A program made the position numbers and the translations under genes. A stretch of 33,908 nt of DNA from an uncultured Eubacteriales bacterium (GTDB lineage Bacteria; Bacillota; Clostridia; Oscillospirales; UBA644), in contig CAUHAO010000019.1 of the NCBI GenBank assembly GCA_959604355.1, positions 1 through 33,908 on the forward strand. Direction: 5' to 3'. The notes beneath the pieces were generated by a model. The model had not been told where the DNA came from and did no database searches. It saw only the letters and a program-made list of their open reading frames with translations. Of this stretch, positions 8,744 through 17,498 are shown one piece after another (positions within the stretch are counted from its first letter, which is position 1; every line of letters begins with the position of its first letter).

Positions 8744-11260
8744 TTACCTTACGTTGATTCTTTTTCTTATCAAAAGAACACCGGCAAGTGAGGCTGCAAA
8801 GAGAACAAGGATACCATACGCGAATTTTTCTCCGGTAAGAGGAGCGTTGCCGTAAGCGTTATCGTCCCCAGAAGGAACATATCCGTCTTCCCATGTAAGT
8901 ACACTTGTGGACCCTATTTTCAGATTATTTGAGCTGTCCAATATCAGATTGAGCGAAATTGCCTCGGCCTGCTCGGGAACCGTAAGCGTTTTTCCGTCCT
9001 CGGAAAGACTGGTTTTATTCACAGTGGCCGAAAGAGCAATGTTGAATTTATGTGTTGAAACCTTGCCGGACTGAATGACGAGGAAAGTATACTCGCCGGC
9101 TTCCATCTTTGTCAGGAAAAAGCTTCCGTCCTCTTCGGTTATCAGTGTAGTAGTTGTTGCGCCGTGTATGCTCATGGATACGCCGCCGAGCTTCTTGCCG
9201 GACTCGTCACTGAGCAATCCCTCTATTATAAAGGTATTATCCTCTTCTTTCTCGCTGCCGCCAGAAGGATTTTCCGAAGGATCCTTATTCGGCTTGTTGT
9301 CTGTAGACTCATCTGTCGAGCCGTCATAATACCTTACGGGCTTCTTGGTGATGTTTGAGGGAGTGGTCTGTGTTCCCTGAGGCTGTCCGGGGGTGACATT
9401 CCATGCAATATTGGTCTTTATCTCGGTTTTATTCGGAAGCAGGCATCCCGCGCGCAGATCTATTGTTTCGCCCTTTCCGGTGGTTCCGTAATAGGGGATA
9501 TCATTGCGTTCGAGCGCTTCGGGAGAAACGGTGAACTCGATGTTATCGGTACGTCCCTCGGACGCCTGTATGGTGATGAATATCTCAGGATCCATTTCTA
9601 TAAGATCCTTGAATGAATAGCCGTTGAAGAAAATATAATCAGCGAACTGCCAGAACTGATTTTCGGACATATTGACTATCTCGCCGTTATCATAGTATTT
9701 CTGTCCGGCGACCAATGTCTTCAGCGATACGTTCAGATGAACGATATAGTTCTTGGAATCGTAATGATGTACGCCGGCCCAGGTTATTGTTCCCTCTTCA
9801 AACTTGTCGCTGGTCGGCTTGTCGTCGGGATCTTCTGGCGGGTTTTCCGGCTCTTTCTCGCCCTCAAGCGTTCCGTCAGCTACACCGCCCTGAACAAAGC
9901 TGAACTTATAGGTGACATCTTCCTCAAGTGCGCCGCCGGCTCCGGGGAACTTGCAGCCCTTTTCAAATACGATTATCTCGTCGCCGAAGGTAAGGAACTC
10001 GCCGCCCTTGGCATTGTCGAATACTACATCAAGCTGTCCCGGATTGTTGGAGGGGATATATTTTATAAAGCCCTCGCTCATATACTGCTGAAGTGTTTTG
10101 CCGTTTAGGGTTATCTTTGTCGTGAAGGCGTCAAGCTCTTCCTGTGTAATAACATCCTTGACGCTGCCTTCCCAGTAGTTTCCGCCTGTAAGCGAAGCGG
10201 GCGATACCGAGATATAGAGCTTGAGCTCTCCGGCTCCCGCGAAAGTGCTGTCAAACTGTACTCCGGTGACCTCAGCCGGCTCAACGGTCGGCTCCACTAC
10301 CTTTTCAGCGGTAGCTATTCCGCCGCTTACAAAGTTGAATTTGTAAGTAATATCCTCTTCAAGGGCTTCGCTAACGCCGGGGAACTTGCAGCCCTTTTCA
10401 AATACGATTATCTCGTCGCCGAAGGTAAGAAACTCGCCGCCCTTGGCATTGTCGAATACTACATCAAGCTGTCCCGGATTGTTGGAGGGGATATATTTTA
10501 TAAAGCCCTCGCTCATATACTGCTGAAGTGTTTTGCCGTTTAGGGTTATCTTTGTCGTGAAGGCGTCAAGCTCTTCCTGTGTAATAACATCCTTGACGCT
10601 GCCTTCCCAGTAGTTTCCGCCTGTAAGCGAAGCGGGCGATACCGAGATATAGAGCTTGAGCTCTCCGGCTCCCGCGAAAGTGCTGTCAAACTGTACTCCG
10701 GTGACCTCAGCCGGCTCAACGGTCGGCTCCACTACCTTTTCAGCGGTAGCTATTCCGCCGCTTACAAAGTTGAATTTGTAAGTAATATCCTCTTCAAGGG
10801 CTTCGCTAACGCCGGGGAACTTGCAGCCCTTTTCAAATACGATTATCTCGTCGCCGAAGGTAAGAAACTCGCCGCCCTTGGCATTGTCGAACACTATGTC
10901 AAGCTGACCTGCGCTGTTCGCGGGGACATATTTCACAAATTTCTCGTTCATATACTGCTGAAGTGTTTTACCGTTGATGGTTATTTTTGTCGTAAAGGCG
11001 TCAAGCTCATCCTGTGAAATCACGTTCTTGAGCGAGCCTTCCCAGTAGTTTCCGGTTTTAAGCGTAGCGGGGGTTACCGAAATATAAAATTTAAGCTCAC
11101 CGGCTCCCGCGAAAGTGCTGTCGAATTTTACTCCGGTGACGTCAGCTCTGGTATTCGCAGAGCCCTTTATCCCGAACATTGAGAAAGACAGCAAAATCAT
11201 ACTTAAAGCCAACAGAACAGATACTAAAAAAGTAAATCTTGCCGATTTTGTTTTTTGCAT
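8744..11260 (-). CDS. Repeat-containing wall-anchored surface protein
   Basis: An 838-residue secreted protein of unknown function. A signal peptide (about residues 1-36) is followed by three tandem 145-residue units starting at residues 41, 186 and 331. Each begins with VTGV-FDSTFAGAGELK and contains NGKTLQQYM and an EKGCKFPG segment. Units two and three are almost the same in protein and DNA. A fourth, strongly diverged unit (about 480-610) keeps a sparse pattern of matching positions, including FNGYSFKDLI and RAGCLLP. A Ser/Asn/Glu-rich linker and a carboxypeptidase-regulatory-like beta-sandwich (about 675-745, IEGLLSDESGKKLGG) follow. The end is APLTGE (806-811), a hydrophobic helix and RKRINVR: a sortase-like anchor whose first residue is Ala instead of Leu. 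The start follows GGAGG. A role as stalk, adhesin or glycan binder is inference. Confidence 0.8.
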   Translation of the reverse strand: MQKTKSARFTFLVSVLLALSMILLSFSMFGIKGSANTRADVTGVKFDSTFAGAGELKFYISVTPATLKTGNYWEGSLKNVISQDELDAFTTKITINGKTLQQYMNEKFVKYVPANSAGQLDIVFDNAKGGEFLTFGDEIIVFEKGCKFPGVSEALEEDITYKFNFVSGGIATAEKVVEPTVEPAEVTGVQFDSTFAGAGELKLYISVSPASLTGGNYWEGSVKDVITQEELDAFTTKITLNGKTLQQYMSEGFIKYIPSNNPGQLDVVFDNAKGGEFLTFGDEIIVFEKGCKFPGVSEALEEDITYKFNFVSGGIATAEKVVEPTVEPAEVTGVQFDSTFAGAGELKLYISVSPASLTGGNYWEGSVKDVITQEELDAFTTKITLNGKTLQQYMSEGFIKYIPSNNPGQLDVVFDNAKGGEFLTFGDEIIVFEKGCKFPGAGGALEEDVTYKFSFVQGGVADGTLEGEKEPENPPEDPDDKPTSDKFEEGTITWAGVHHYDSKNYIVHLNVSLKTLVAGQKYYDNGEIVNMSENQFWQFADYIFFNGYSFKDLIEMDPEIFITIQASEGRTDNIEFTVSPEALERNDIPYYGTTGKGETIDLRAGCLLPNKTEIKTNIAWNVTPGQPQGTQTTPSNITKKPVRYYDGSTDESTDNKPNKDPSENPSGGSEKEEDNTFIIEGLLSDESGKKLGGVSMSIHGATTTTLITEEDGSFFLTKMEAGEYTFLVIQSGKVSTHKFNIALSATVNKTSLSEDGKTLTVPEQAEAISLNLILDSSNNLKIGSTSVLTWEDGYVPSGDDNAYGNAPLTGEKFAYGILVLFAASLAGVLLIRKRINVR
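9836..10270 (-). repeat. 435-bp tandem repeat, unit 3
   Basis: The third coding repeat unit, beginning at the VTGVQF codons (10270). Bases 9996-10270 match unit 2 exactly at a 435-base offset. The left part (about 9836-9950) diverges into a linker, so the unit is complete only to about 9890 at protein level. Confidence 0.9.
10271..10705 (-). repeat. 435-bp tandem repeat, unit 2
   Basis: The second coding unit of 145 codons, beginning at VTGVQF (10705). It matches unit 3 exactly over 9996-10270, and its left 186 bases (10271-10456) match unit 1 exactly over 10706-10891. Confidence 0.92.
10706..11140 (-). repeat. 435-bp tandem repeat, unit 1
   Basis: The N-terminal coding unit, beginning at VTGVKF (11140). 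It is identical to unit 2 only over its left 186 bases (10706-10891). The right part has drifted, for example SVTPATLKTG instead of SVSPASLTGG. This suggests that units 2 and 3 arose by recent duplication or gene conversion. Confidence 0.9.
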
Positions 11261-11289
11261 AAATAGACCTCCAATATTTTATATTTATA

Positions 11290-11315
11290 TTTTCCGGATT
11301 CCGACGTCCGGAAAA
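11290..11315 (-). terminator. Hairpin between the GH106-like gene and the repeat protein
   Basis: A 9-bp perfect stem (TTTTCCGGA with TCCGGAAAA) and 8-base loop lies in the 79-base gap. The minus-strand continuation is TATAAATATAAAATATT, AT-rich but not a plain T tract. It may be a weak terminator allowing read-through, because I see no good -35/-10 pair of its own for the repeat protein. Confidence 0.55.
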
Positions 11316-11339
11316 GATGTACAATTGAAACGCCCTGTA

Positions 11340-14330
11340 TCATTCATACCGGCACAGCCTGACTCCCGCTGTCATTCCCTGCGGAAGCGGATGGTAGAAA
11401 GAGCCGTTCTGACCGCCGGCGGCGCACTTGATGCCGAAGGTGTTTGTTCTTGTAAGGACATATTTAAGCCCGAATCTTCCGCCGGCAGTACCCATTCCGG
11501 TAATATCCGCGCGGTACGGTCTTGCCCATATGCCTTTTTCTTCACAGCCGTCCGACACAACTATAAGCGCGGCGCCGTAGCCGTCGGTCTGCAGAACCCT
11601 TCTGCCCTCGCCCGAAACCGGCAAATCCGCGAAATATGTGATGCCCGCTCCGTAAAACGGGAAGCCCTGCGCCGTTATGTCTCCCGGCAAAATGCGTTCG
11701 GGCAGCTCTTTAAGAACCGCGCCGCCTTCGTCGAGCCCTACGGCGAAGTCCCCGAGCAGGTATACCGCCTCAAGATTCAAGCTGTTCTTAAAGTCACAGG
11801 AAAGGGTTATCTCGTTCCGTCCGGCTTTAAACGCCTTTTTGCTGATTCTCAGCACGCTGAAGCAGGGGTCAACCCATTTTTTATCGGTTTTTTCAAAGGC
11901 GCCCTTGTTTGCGTTGATTTCTATTTCAAAGTCATCGGGCGACTCAACCGCGAGAAACAGCTCGTCAGGCAGATAATCCGCGCGGAAAGAATAGCTCAGC
12001 CTTACTCTGCCGGCTTTACCGTCGTTCTTCCCGTGTGAGAACCACGGCTGAAGCATCTGGCCGCCGCGCTGGGGAAGCCCGAAAATATCGCGTATTTCCC
12101 TGTCCGCCTCAAGAATATCCTTATTAAAAACGGTTTCTCCGTTTTCAACCGTGTAATCGACGAAATTCAAAAGGCATACGTTAGGCTCGTCAAGCCTGTA
12201 ATCAAATGAGCTGCCTAAGGAAACCGTGCCTGTCAGCTTTCCGGTCTGCGGTTCCTCTGCGAGCTTTCTGTCCTCTGCCGTAATAACAAGGCAAAGCTCC
12301 GCCGACGGCTCAAAATCATATTTGAACGATATGCGGTCACCTTTTGCCAGAAGCCTTATCTCACCGCTTCTCGGATCCCACCGCTCACAAAAGCCTCCCG
12401 CGGAAAATTCCACGCTCGCGCCGTAATACGCCTGAAGTCGGTTTATATTCATCAGCACGGCGATTAAATTCTCCCCGTCGCGGCGGAGCTGAATATATAT
12501 ATCGCCGATTTCCCTGCCTTCGGCGTCCTTCACGCTTGCCTGAGGCGAAATCCCGAGCGCCTGAACCATATTCTCACGCGCGGTGTAAACCGCCGGAAGT
12601 TTTGCGGCCTCGTCCGAGGCGACAGCGTCGATATACCGGGGCGGGCTGCCCGCCACAATAATGCTTCCGCCCTTATCGGCGAACTCTTTAAGCAGCCCGA
12701 GGGTCGTGCGGCGCATATTGCTCATTCCCGTGACAAGAACCTTTCTGTAAACCGATTTGCCGATTCTTAAAACGGTTTCTCCGTTCAGCTCCTCCACGCT
12801 GCCCATACGCTTTATAAAATCCTCGTCGCCGTAGTCAAAATCCGTTTTGGCGGCGCAGAGCGTGCGGAAGGTTTCCTCATACATTCTCTCGGCTTCCCGC
12901 ACCTCCTCATCGATAGGCACGAGCTGCCACGACCATTTCGGGTATATCCTGCACCAGAGGCTTTCGACCGGATTGAGAACCAGCAGGTCACATACCGGCT
13001 CGCCCTGTTCAAGGAAAACATTAAGGCGCGAGAAATAATCCTCAACGTACGAATAATAAGGATACCACGCCGACTGATAGGATATGCTCGCAGGATAGTC
13101 GCGCTTTCCCTCGCCGCGCATGCTGTACCACGACAAATGGTGACAGCGCAGATTTATGCCGAACAGCGCCTGCCAGTCGCCCACCGATTTATGCGACTCA
13201 AAATCAAACTGCCAGCCGGTGACGCCGTAAAGCTCGCTTAACATTTTATTCTTTCCGAGCTGTCTCGCCGCGGATTGAAGCTGCTTTACGATCCAGAAGC
13301 AGTAATTGTGCTCCGTAAGCACGTCAACTCCCGGGACGTCCATATATTCATAAGCGCGCATTATCGAGCCTATCATAGTGGTCTGGGCGGTCAGGCTGTC
13401 CTCGTGGAGCAGGTGTCCGGTAAAAAGCATATTGTTTTTCCGGCACCAGTCATGTATCGGAGCGAGGAAATTTTCAAGGAAAAGCCGCTCCGTCAGCTCC
13501 ATATACTGCCATTTTACGGGGCTTACCTTTTCCCCGTCCTTCCACAGATACAGCTCCGGAAGGAAATCGCGCAAATCATATCCGTAAGCCGACTCAAACT
13601 CATCAAAAAGCTTATCCGTAAAGGGCAAAAGGTACTCGGAATCCGGGTTCGAGTTGCCGAAGCCCGCCATTATCGCTCCTCTGTGGGGCTCATCGGTAAA
13701 AATGCCGAGTATTTCCTTTCCGAAATGCTTTCCGCAGTGTTCGCGGTATTTTTCATGCGTTTCCTTTATGAAGCATTCCGTCGCTTCCCGCTTCATGGTA
13801 TCAAGATACGTATACCCGTTGCAGGAATCCTCGCGAACCATATCTTCGACGGTAAACTTTAAAACGGTTCTTCCGCCCGCCTGCGAGCCGGAGGAAATAC
13901 GTTCCTTGCCGGAAAAAGAAAGTCCGTCAAGATTTACCGCGAAAACGGCGACCGCGTCCGTCCGGTCGGTATCCTCGCAGCTTTCAAGAACCGTCATTCT
14001 TAAAAACTTCATACGGTTCTCACGGTGCTTTGTCACCATTCCTCCGGCGATACCCGACGGCCAGCGGTCCTCGTCGTAAAGCCAGGTTTCCATTCCGAGT
14101 GATGCGCCCTTTTCCGCGCACGAGTTTATAAGGTCAAACCATTCGTTACCGAGATATTCGGTCTCAAGGCCTATTCTGGAATGGCAGAAATATCCGCCCA
14201 TGCCCATCTGTCTGAATACCTCTATCTGTCTTAAAAGCTCTGATTTCTCGAGCTTGCCGTTCCAGCTCCAGAAAGGCTTGCCGCGGTACTCTGCGGTTGG
14301 ATTTTTAAAAAGCTCTTCCGTTTTTCCCAT
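11340..14330 (-). CDS. GH106-like glycoside hydrolase (putative alpha-L-rhamnosidase)
   Basis: A 996-residue protein without a signal peptide, so likely cytoplasmic. The N-terminus (NPTAEYRGKPFWSWNG, then MGMGGYFCHSRIGLETEYL) is characteristic of the GH106-type family of large rhamnosidase-like proteins with a TIM-barrel catalytic core. Candidate catalytic or metal-binding acids lie in GIFTDEPHRG (about 208-217) and SELYG (about 362-366), at positions typical for the family. The second half contains beta-sandwich domains, including a jelly-roll-like region near 790-990. Known GH106 enzymes remove alpha-L-rhamnose from plant pectins. The ATG follows AAGGGGTG. It is third in the unit that starts with the second solute-binding protein. 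Membership is fairly clear; activity on rhamnose is inferred from the family and from the GH78-like gene in the same locus. Confidence 0.75.
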   Translation of the reverse strand: MGKTEELFKNPTAEYRGKPFWSWNGKLEKSELLRQIEVFRQMGMGGYFCHSRIGLETEYLGNEWFDLINSCAEKGASLGMETWLYDEDRWPSGIAGGMVTKHRENRMKFLRMTVLESCEDTDRTDAVAVFAVNLDGLSFSGKERISSGSQAGGRTVLKFTVEDMVREDSCNGYTYLDTMKREATECFIKETHEKYREHCGKHFGKEILGIFTDEPHRGAIMAGFGNSNPDSEYLLPFTDKLFDEFESAYGYDLRDFLPELYLWKDGEKVSPVKWQYMELTERLFLENFLAPIHDWCRKNNMLFTGHLLHEDSLTAQTTMIGSIMRAYEYMDVPGVDVLTEHNYCFWIVKQLQSAARQLGKNKMLSELYGVTGWQFDFESHKSVGDWQALFGINLRCHHLSWYSMRGEGKRDYPASISYQSAWYPYYSYVEDYFSRLNVFLEQGEPVCDLLVLNPVESLWCRIYPKWSWQLVPIDEEVREAERMYEETFRTLCAAKTDFDYGDEDFIKRMGSVEELNGETVLRIGKSVYRKVLVTGMSNMRRTTLGLLKEFADKGGSIIVAGSPPRYIDAVASDEAAKLPAVYTARENMVQALGISPQASVKDAEGREIGDIYIQLRRDGENLIAVLMNINRLQAYYGASVEFSAGGFCERWDPRSGEIRLLAKGDRISFKYDFEPSAELCLVITAEDRKLAEEPQTGKLTGTVSLGSSFDYRLDEPNVCLLNFVDYTVENGETVFNKDILEADREIRDIFGLPQRGGQMLQPWFSHGKNDGKAGRVRLSYSFRADYLPDELFLAVESPDDFEIEINANKGAFEKTDKKWVDPCFSVLRISKKAFKAGRNEITLSCDFKNSLNLEAVYLLGDFAVGLDEGGAVLKELPERILPGDITAQGFPFYGAGITYFADLPVSGEGRRVLQTDGYGAALIVVSDGCEEKGIWARPYRADITGMGTAGGRFGLKYVLTRTNTFGIKCAAGGQNGSFYHPLPQGMTAGVRLCRYE

Positions 14331-14366
14331 CCGATCACCCCTTGTGTTTTACATTTTCTGCGGTCA

Positions 14367-14393
14367 GACGGCTCCGGCTCGCCGGCAGCCGTC
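14367..14393 (-). terminator. Strong hairpin between propeller protein and GH106-like gene
   Basis: GACGGCT and AGCCGTC flank an inner CCGGC/GCCGG pairing, giving a GC-rich stem with one bulged base. No T tract follows on the minus strand, so it may be a processing or mRNA-stability element rather than a full terminator. Confidence 0.45.
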
Positions 14394-14408
14394 CCGCAAA
14401 AGTGTCCG

Positions 14409-15764
14409 TTATACGTGTTTCTTTTTTATTACAAGGAAATATACCGCCGTTCCGGCTCCCGCCAGAACAACAACCGCGCCGATCACAATATACAGCCACA
14501 GATAGGAGGTTTCTTCCTGCTGCTCGGTTTTGTTGTTTACTTCCTTATCCTTGTCTTTATCGTCTGAAACGGTAGACTCTATATTCGAATTCTGCGGCTC
14601 CGAAACCTCGGTTTCGGATGACTCGCCGTCGGTGCTTCCGACAGACGATGTCGTCGGCTTCCGGGAAGAGCTGTCAGTGCTGCCCGAGGGCTGTGACGAG
14701 GTTGTGGAGGAAGGCTGCTCCTCACGGATATAAAGCGGGATCAGCTGAGTATGCCAGTGTCCCCACCACGCCTCCACGCCTGTGGGCGTATAGGCAGTGC
14801 CTATATAATTCTGTATGCTTAAATCAAGCTGTCCCAGATTGTTTCCGCTTATGCCTATATTATGGGCATAATGGGGGAAATTGTTGCGGAACGAAGATGT
14901 TTTGGTGAAGTTTACACCGTCTGTCGACTCGTAAATTTCCACATATGAATCGTAATCCCATCCGCCTTTGAGCTGAAAGCCTATAAATTTATCGATATCC
15001 GGACAGTATCTTACTTCCTCCGGCTTATTCTCGCACATTTTGTTTGACAGCTCGTTTCCCGGCCAGTTGGGATCCTTAAGGGAAAACGTCGATACCGATA
15101 TATTGCCCTCGCTGTTCCAGTCCTGATCGGGGTGAGTCTGATCAACATAGTACATATAGAGCGTATCGCCCTTTACGGTGAAGGAAGGCATTGAGCAGCC
15201 CACGCCGTCACCGCTGTACCTCGTAATGGCGTAAGGATCGCCGCCCCAGCCGTTGCCGTTCCATTTCTCATACGGTCCTTCCGGATTTTTGGCTCTTGCA
15301 ATAAACAAGTTATTAACTTGCTTTTCTTTGTCCGGATTAGTGCGGAACTCAGGCGAGCCGGTGTATCCCACATAATAGTAATCGCCGTATTTGAAGGCGC
15401 CCGGGTCGCAGGTAGACCACTGATCCTCGGAATTAAGGGTAGGATAAAGCACTGTTTTCCATTCGGTCCATGTTTTTCCGCCGTCGGTCGAACGGATGTA
15501 TTCGATACTGTCGTTTCCGTATCTTACGCCGTTCGAGACGAGCGGAGGAGCCGACGCCCATATATCTATGCGGTCGCCGTCTATCAGGATAGCAGGTCCG
15601 TAGCGATATGCGTACTGGGTGCTCCCAGGCGGGGTGAAAATTACCTGCCCCGCATCGGCACATATGATTTTGAGGGTTGAACCCGAAGATGCCGCTGAGG
15701 CGGGAACCGTCAGCAGGACGATCGCCGCCAGAACGGAGAAAAACGCTGATATTCTTTTTCTCAT
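14409..15764 (-). CDS. Membrane-anchored extracellular five-bladed-propeller-like protein
   Basis: A 451-residue protein with a signal peptide (residues 1-24, ending PASA-A). It contains a beta-propeller-like region with an Asp-box, STDGGKTW (92-99), and a second degenerate one, ESTDGVNFTKT. Aromatic and acidic segments such as GPAILIDGDRIDIWAS and CDPGAFKYGDYYYVGYTGSPE resemble GH43/GH117-type propellers, but I cannot identify a full catalytic triad. A long Ser/Thr-rich linker (about 350-410) precedes a single hydrophobic helix and a KKKHV tail, with no sortase motif. The ATG at 15764 is preceded by GGAGG at eight bases; a TTG start upstream would include the ribosome site. The stop of the solute-binding protein is 24 bases upstream. 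It may be a glycan-binding or glycoside-hydrolase protein at the outer face of the membrane. Confidence 0.72.
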   Translation of the reverse strand: MRKRISAFFSVLAAIVLLTVPASAASSGSTLKIICADAGQVIFTPPGSTQYAYRYGPAILIDGDRIDIWASAPPLVSNGVRYGNDSIEYIRSTDGGKTWTEWKTVLYPTLNSEDQWSTCDPGAFKYGDYYYVGYTGSPEFRTNPDKEKQVNNLFIARAKNPEGPYEKWNGNGWGGDPYAITRYSGDGVGCSMPSFTVKGDTLYMYYVDQTHPDQDWNSEGNISVSTFSLKDPNWPGNELSNKMCENKPEEVRYCPDIDKFIGFQLKGGWDYDSYVEIYESTDGVNFTKTSSFRNNFPHYAHNIGISGNNLGQLDLSIQNYIGTAYTPTGVEAWWGHWHTQLIPLYIREEQPSSTTSSQPSGSTDSSSRKPTTSSVGSTDGESSETEVSEPQNSNIESTVSDDKDKDKEVNNKTEQQEETSYLWLYIVIGAVVVLAGAGTAVYFLVIKKKHV

Positions 15765-15788
15765 TTTATTATCCTCCAACTGAGGTCA

Positions 15789-17312
15789 TCAGACGCCGAA
15801 GCGCTCGTTTATTTCGGCCTGAGCGGAATTTATGATAGACTCCATTGCCTGCTTAGGTGTCATTTTCTGATCGACGCAGGCGTCTGCCGCGTATTTTTCG
15901 AAAGAAGTGGTCGTTACACGGAACACCGAAGAATACGAACGGATCTTGCGGAGCATTTTGAGTGATTCCTTATCGCGAACGTAGGAAGCGTGCTCACCGT
16001 CCCAGTTAGCCGCCTTTGTAAAGGTGCGGTTGCCCAGCGCTACAAGTACCTTGCCCGCGTCCTCTACCTGCGAATTGTTGCTCGCAAGTCCGTAGAAGCG
16101 GTTATTCATGAGTATGCAGGTGTAGTCCTTCTGACCGTCACCCTTCGGGAAAGGTATGATGCCGTAGTCATCTTCCATAAGGGCGGAAAGGTCATTTATA
16201 TCGGGGGAGCCGTTTCCGCCTATATAGAAGAAGTTTTCACCGGCCATAAACGAGTTGATGGCAGTGACATAATCGCCGCTCTTGTTCTTATTGTAAAGAC
16301 CGGCTTTACAATAGCTCTGCAGCCAGTTGAGTGCTTCAAGTAATTTTGAATCCAGTCCGTTGAATACCGGAATGCCGTCCGCCAGAACAACCGGAGAGGT
16401 TCCGTTTGCGAATACCAGATTGAAAAGATAAGGAGTAAATGTCGCGTTGCAGCCGTAAACCTTTCCGTTGGACTGCTTGTATACAGATTCGGATATTGAG
16501 CGGAACTTTGACCATGTCCACTCGCCCTTGTTAACAAGGCTGTAAAGATCGCCGACCTTATATTTCGAGGCAAGCGCCTTATTGAAATACACGACGCTGT
16601 ATCCTATGTATTTCTCAAGACCGACGCCGTAGCAGACGTTCTTGTAGGTCGCGTTGACGATGGAAGCCTGGCTCCAGCCGTTTGTGTTGAGACCTACCGA
16701 CTTCACTTTTGAGAGATCGGCAAAATAGCCGTTCTTATAAAGATCCGCCATCTCGCCCTGTATCTCGTATATATCAGCGTAGATATCTCCGCTGGCGGTC
16801 GAGGTCGCCACATCGCTTAAAAAGCTGTTGGCGTCCATATACACCATTTTGATTTCGCAGTTGTAATCCTTCTTAATAGCCGCTATCGCCTTTACGTTCG
16901 CCTGAGCCACAGGGTCGCTGTTGCTTGACTTGTAGTTGTTGGGCCAGAAAGTTCCGATCTTGATTGTCTTGCCCTTGAGATTTGTTACCTGCTCTTTGAA
17001 AACCGGATCCTTAAAAGGATCTATACCGTCAAGAAATCCCGGGTCAACCATGACCGCGTTGCCGCCTGTTTTGCTGGGAATCGATGCGGTCGGTTTAGAG
17101 CTTGTGCCTGTCTGTCCGCCGTTTGAGCTTCCGCTCGTCGTGCTGCTGTCTCCCGACTGCTGTTCGGAAGAACCGGAGCTGCCGTCATAAGTGTAGTCTG
17201 AGCCTGTATAACCGGACGAGCTTCCGTCTTCGGCAGACTTGCTCGAACGGCAGGCGCTGACTGTGAGCAGAACGGCTAACGCCGCACCAATAGCTAAAAT
17301 CCTTTTTAACAT
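15789..17312 (-). CDS. ABC importer solute-binding lipoprotein (family 1)
   Basis: A 507-residue extracellular sugar-binding lipoprotein. The signal sequence ends in a lipobox, TVSAC, with Cys21 as the lipidated residue. A Ser/Gly/Thr-rich linker (about 22-85) places the binding domain away from the membrane. The fold from about residue 105 (KGKTIKIGTFWP) to the end has features of family 1 carbohydrate-binding proteins, for example SVVYFNKALASKY and a GEWTW-KF segment. The ATG is seven bases after AGGAGG. The gene has its own promoter with a LacI-type operator just downstream of the -10 box. It lies next to the regulator and the second permease pair, and probably serves those permeases. The ligand is unknown; an oligosaccharide is likely. 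Confidence 0.92.
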   Translation of the reverse strand: MLKRILAIGAALAVLLTVSACRSSKSAEDGSSSGYTGSDYTYDGSSGSSEQQSGDSSTTSGSSNGGQTGTSSKPTASIPSKTGGNAVMVDPGFLDGIDPFKDPVFKEQVTNLKGKTIKIGTFWPNNYKSSNSDPVAQANVKAIAAIKKDYNCEIKMVYMDANSFLSDVATSTASGDIYADIYEIQGEMADLYKNGYFADLSKVKSVGLNTNGWSQASIVNATYKNVCYGVGLEKYIGYSVVYFNKALASKYKVGDLYSLVNKGEWTWSKFRSISESVYKQSNGKVYGCNATFTPYLFNLVFANGTSPVVLADGIPVFNGLDSKLLEALNWLQSYCKAGLYNKNKSGDYVTAINSFMAGENFFYIGGNGSPDINDLSALMEDDYGIIPFPKGDGQKDYTCILMNNRFYGLASNNSQVEDAGKVLVALGNRTFTKAANWDGEHASYVRDKESLKMLRKIRSYSSVFRVTTTSFEKYAADACVDQKMTPKQAMESIINSAQAEINERFGV

Positions 17313-17357
17313 AATATTTCCTCCTGAAACTGAAAATATTTTGAATTAAAATCAGCG

Positions 17358-17375
17358 GTGTTACACGTGTAACAC
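17358..17375. promoter_or_regulatory. LacI-family operator at the second solute-binding-protein promoter
   Basis: A perfect 18-bp palindrome, GTGTTACACGTGTAACAC, with the central CG typical of LacI-family sites. It begins right at the predicted transcription start, so a bound repressor should block initiation. The core ACACGTGT starts 11 bases after the -10 box, exactly as at the other operator. Confidence 0.88.
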
Positions 17376-17381
17376 AAGTGC

Positions 17382-17410
17382 ATTATAACACATTTATGAT
17401 AAAAATGCAA
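17382..17410 (-). promoter_or_regulatory. Promoter of the second solute-binding-protein operon
   Basis: On the minus strand TTGCAT (17410-17405) and TATAAT (17387-17382) are separated by exactly 17 bases. The predicted start is near 17375. It lies between the LacI gene and the solute-binding protein, overlapping the operator region downstream. Confidence 0.8.
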
Positions 17411-17477
17411 GTGATTTGTACAAAAACTTTTCATTTTTTAAAAAAACGTTGACAAATTTCCGCATAAGGTCAATCAA

Positions 17478-17496
17478 ACGCGCCGCTCCAGCGCGT
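17478..17496 (-). terminator. Small hairpin just after the LacI gene
   Basis: A 6-bp ACGCGC/GCGCGT stem with a 7-base loop lies three bases after the stop codon, followed on the minus strand by TTGATTG. It may be a weak end of the long importer operon. Confidence 0.35.
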
Positions 17497-17498
17497 AA

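Noticed and set aside
9836..11140. CRISPR array or mobile element as an explanation of the long direct repeats
   Set aside because: The 435-base repeats are in frame, coding and contiguous, with no spacers, terminal inverted repeats or transposase.
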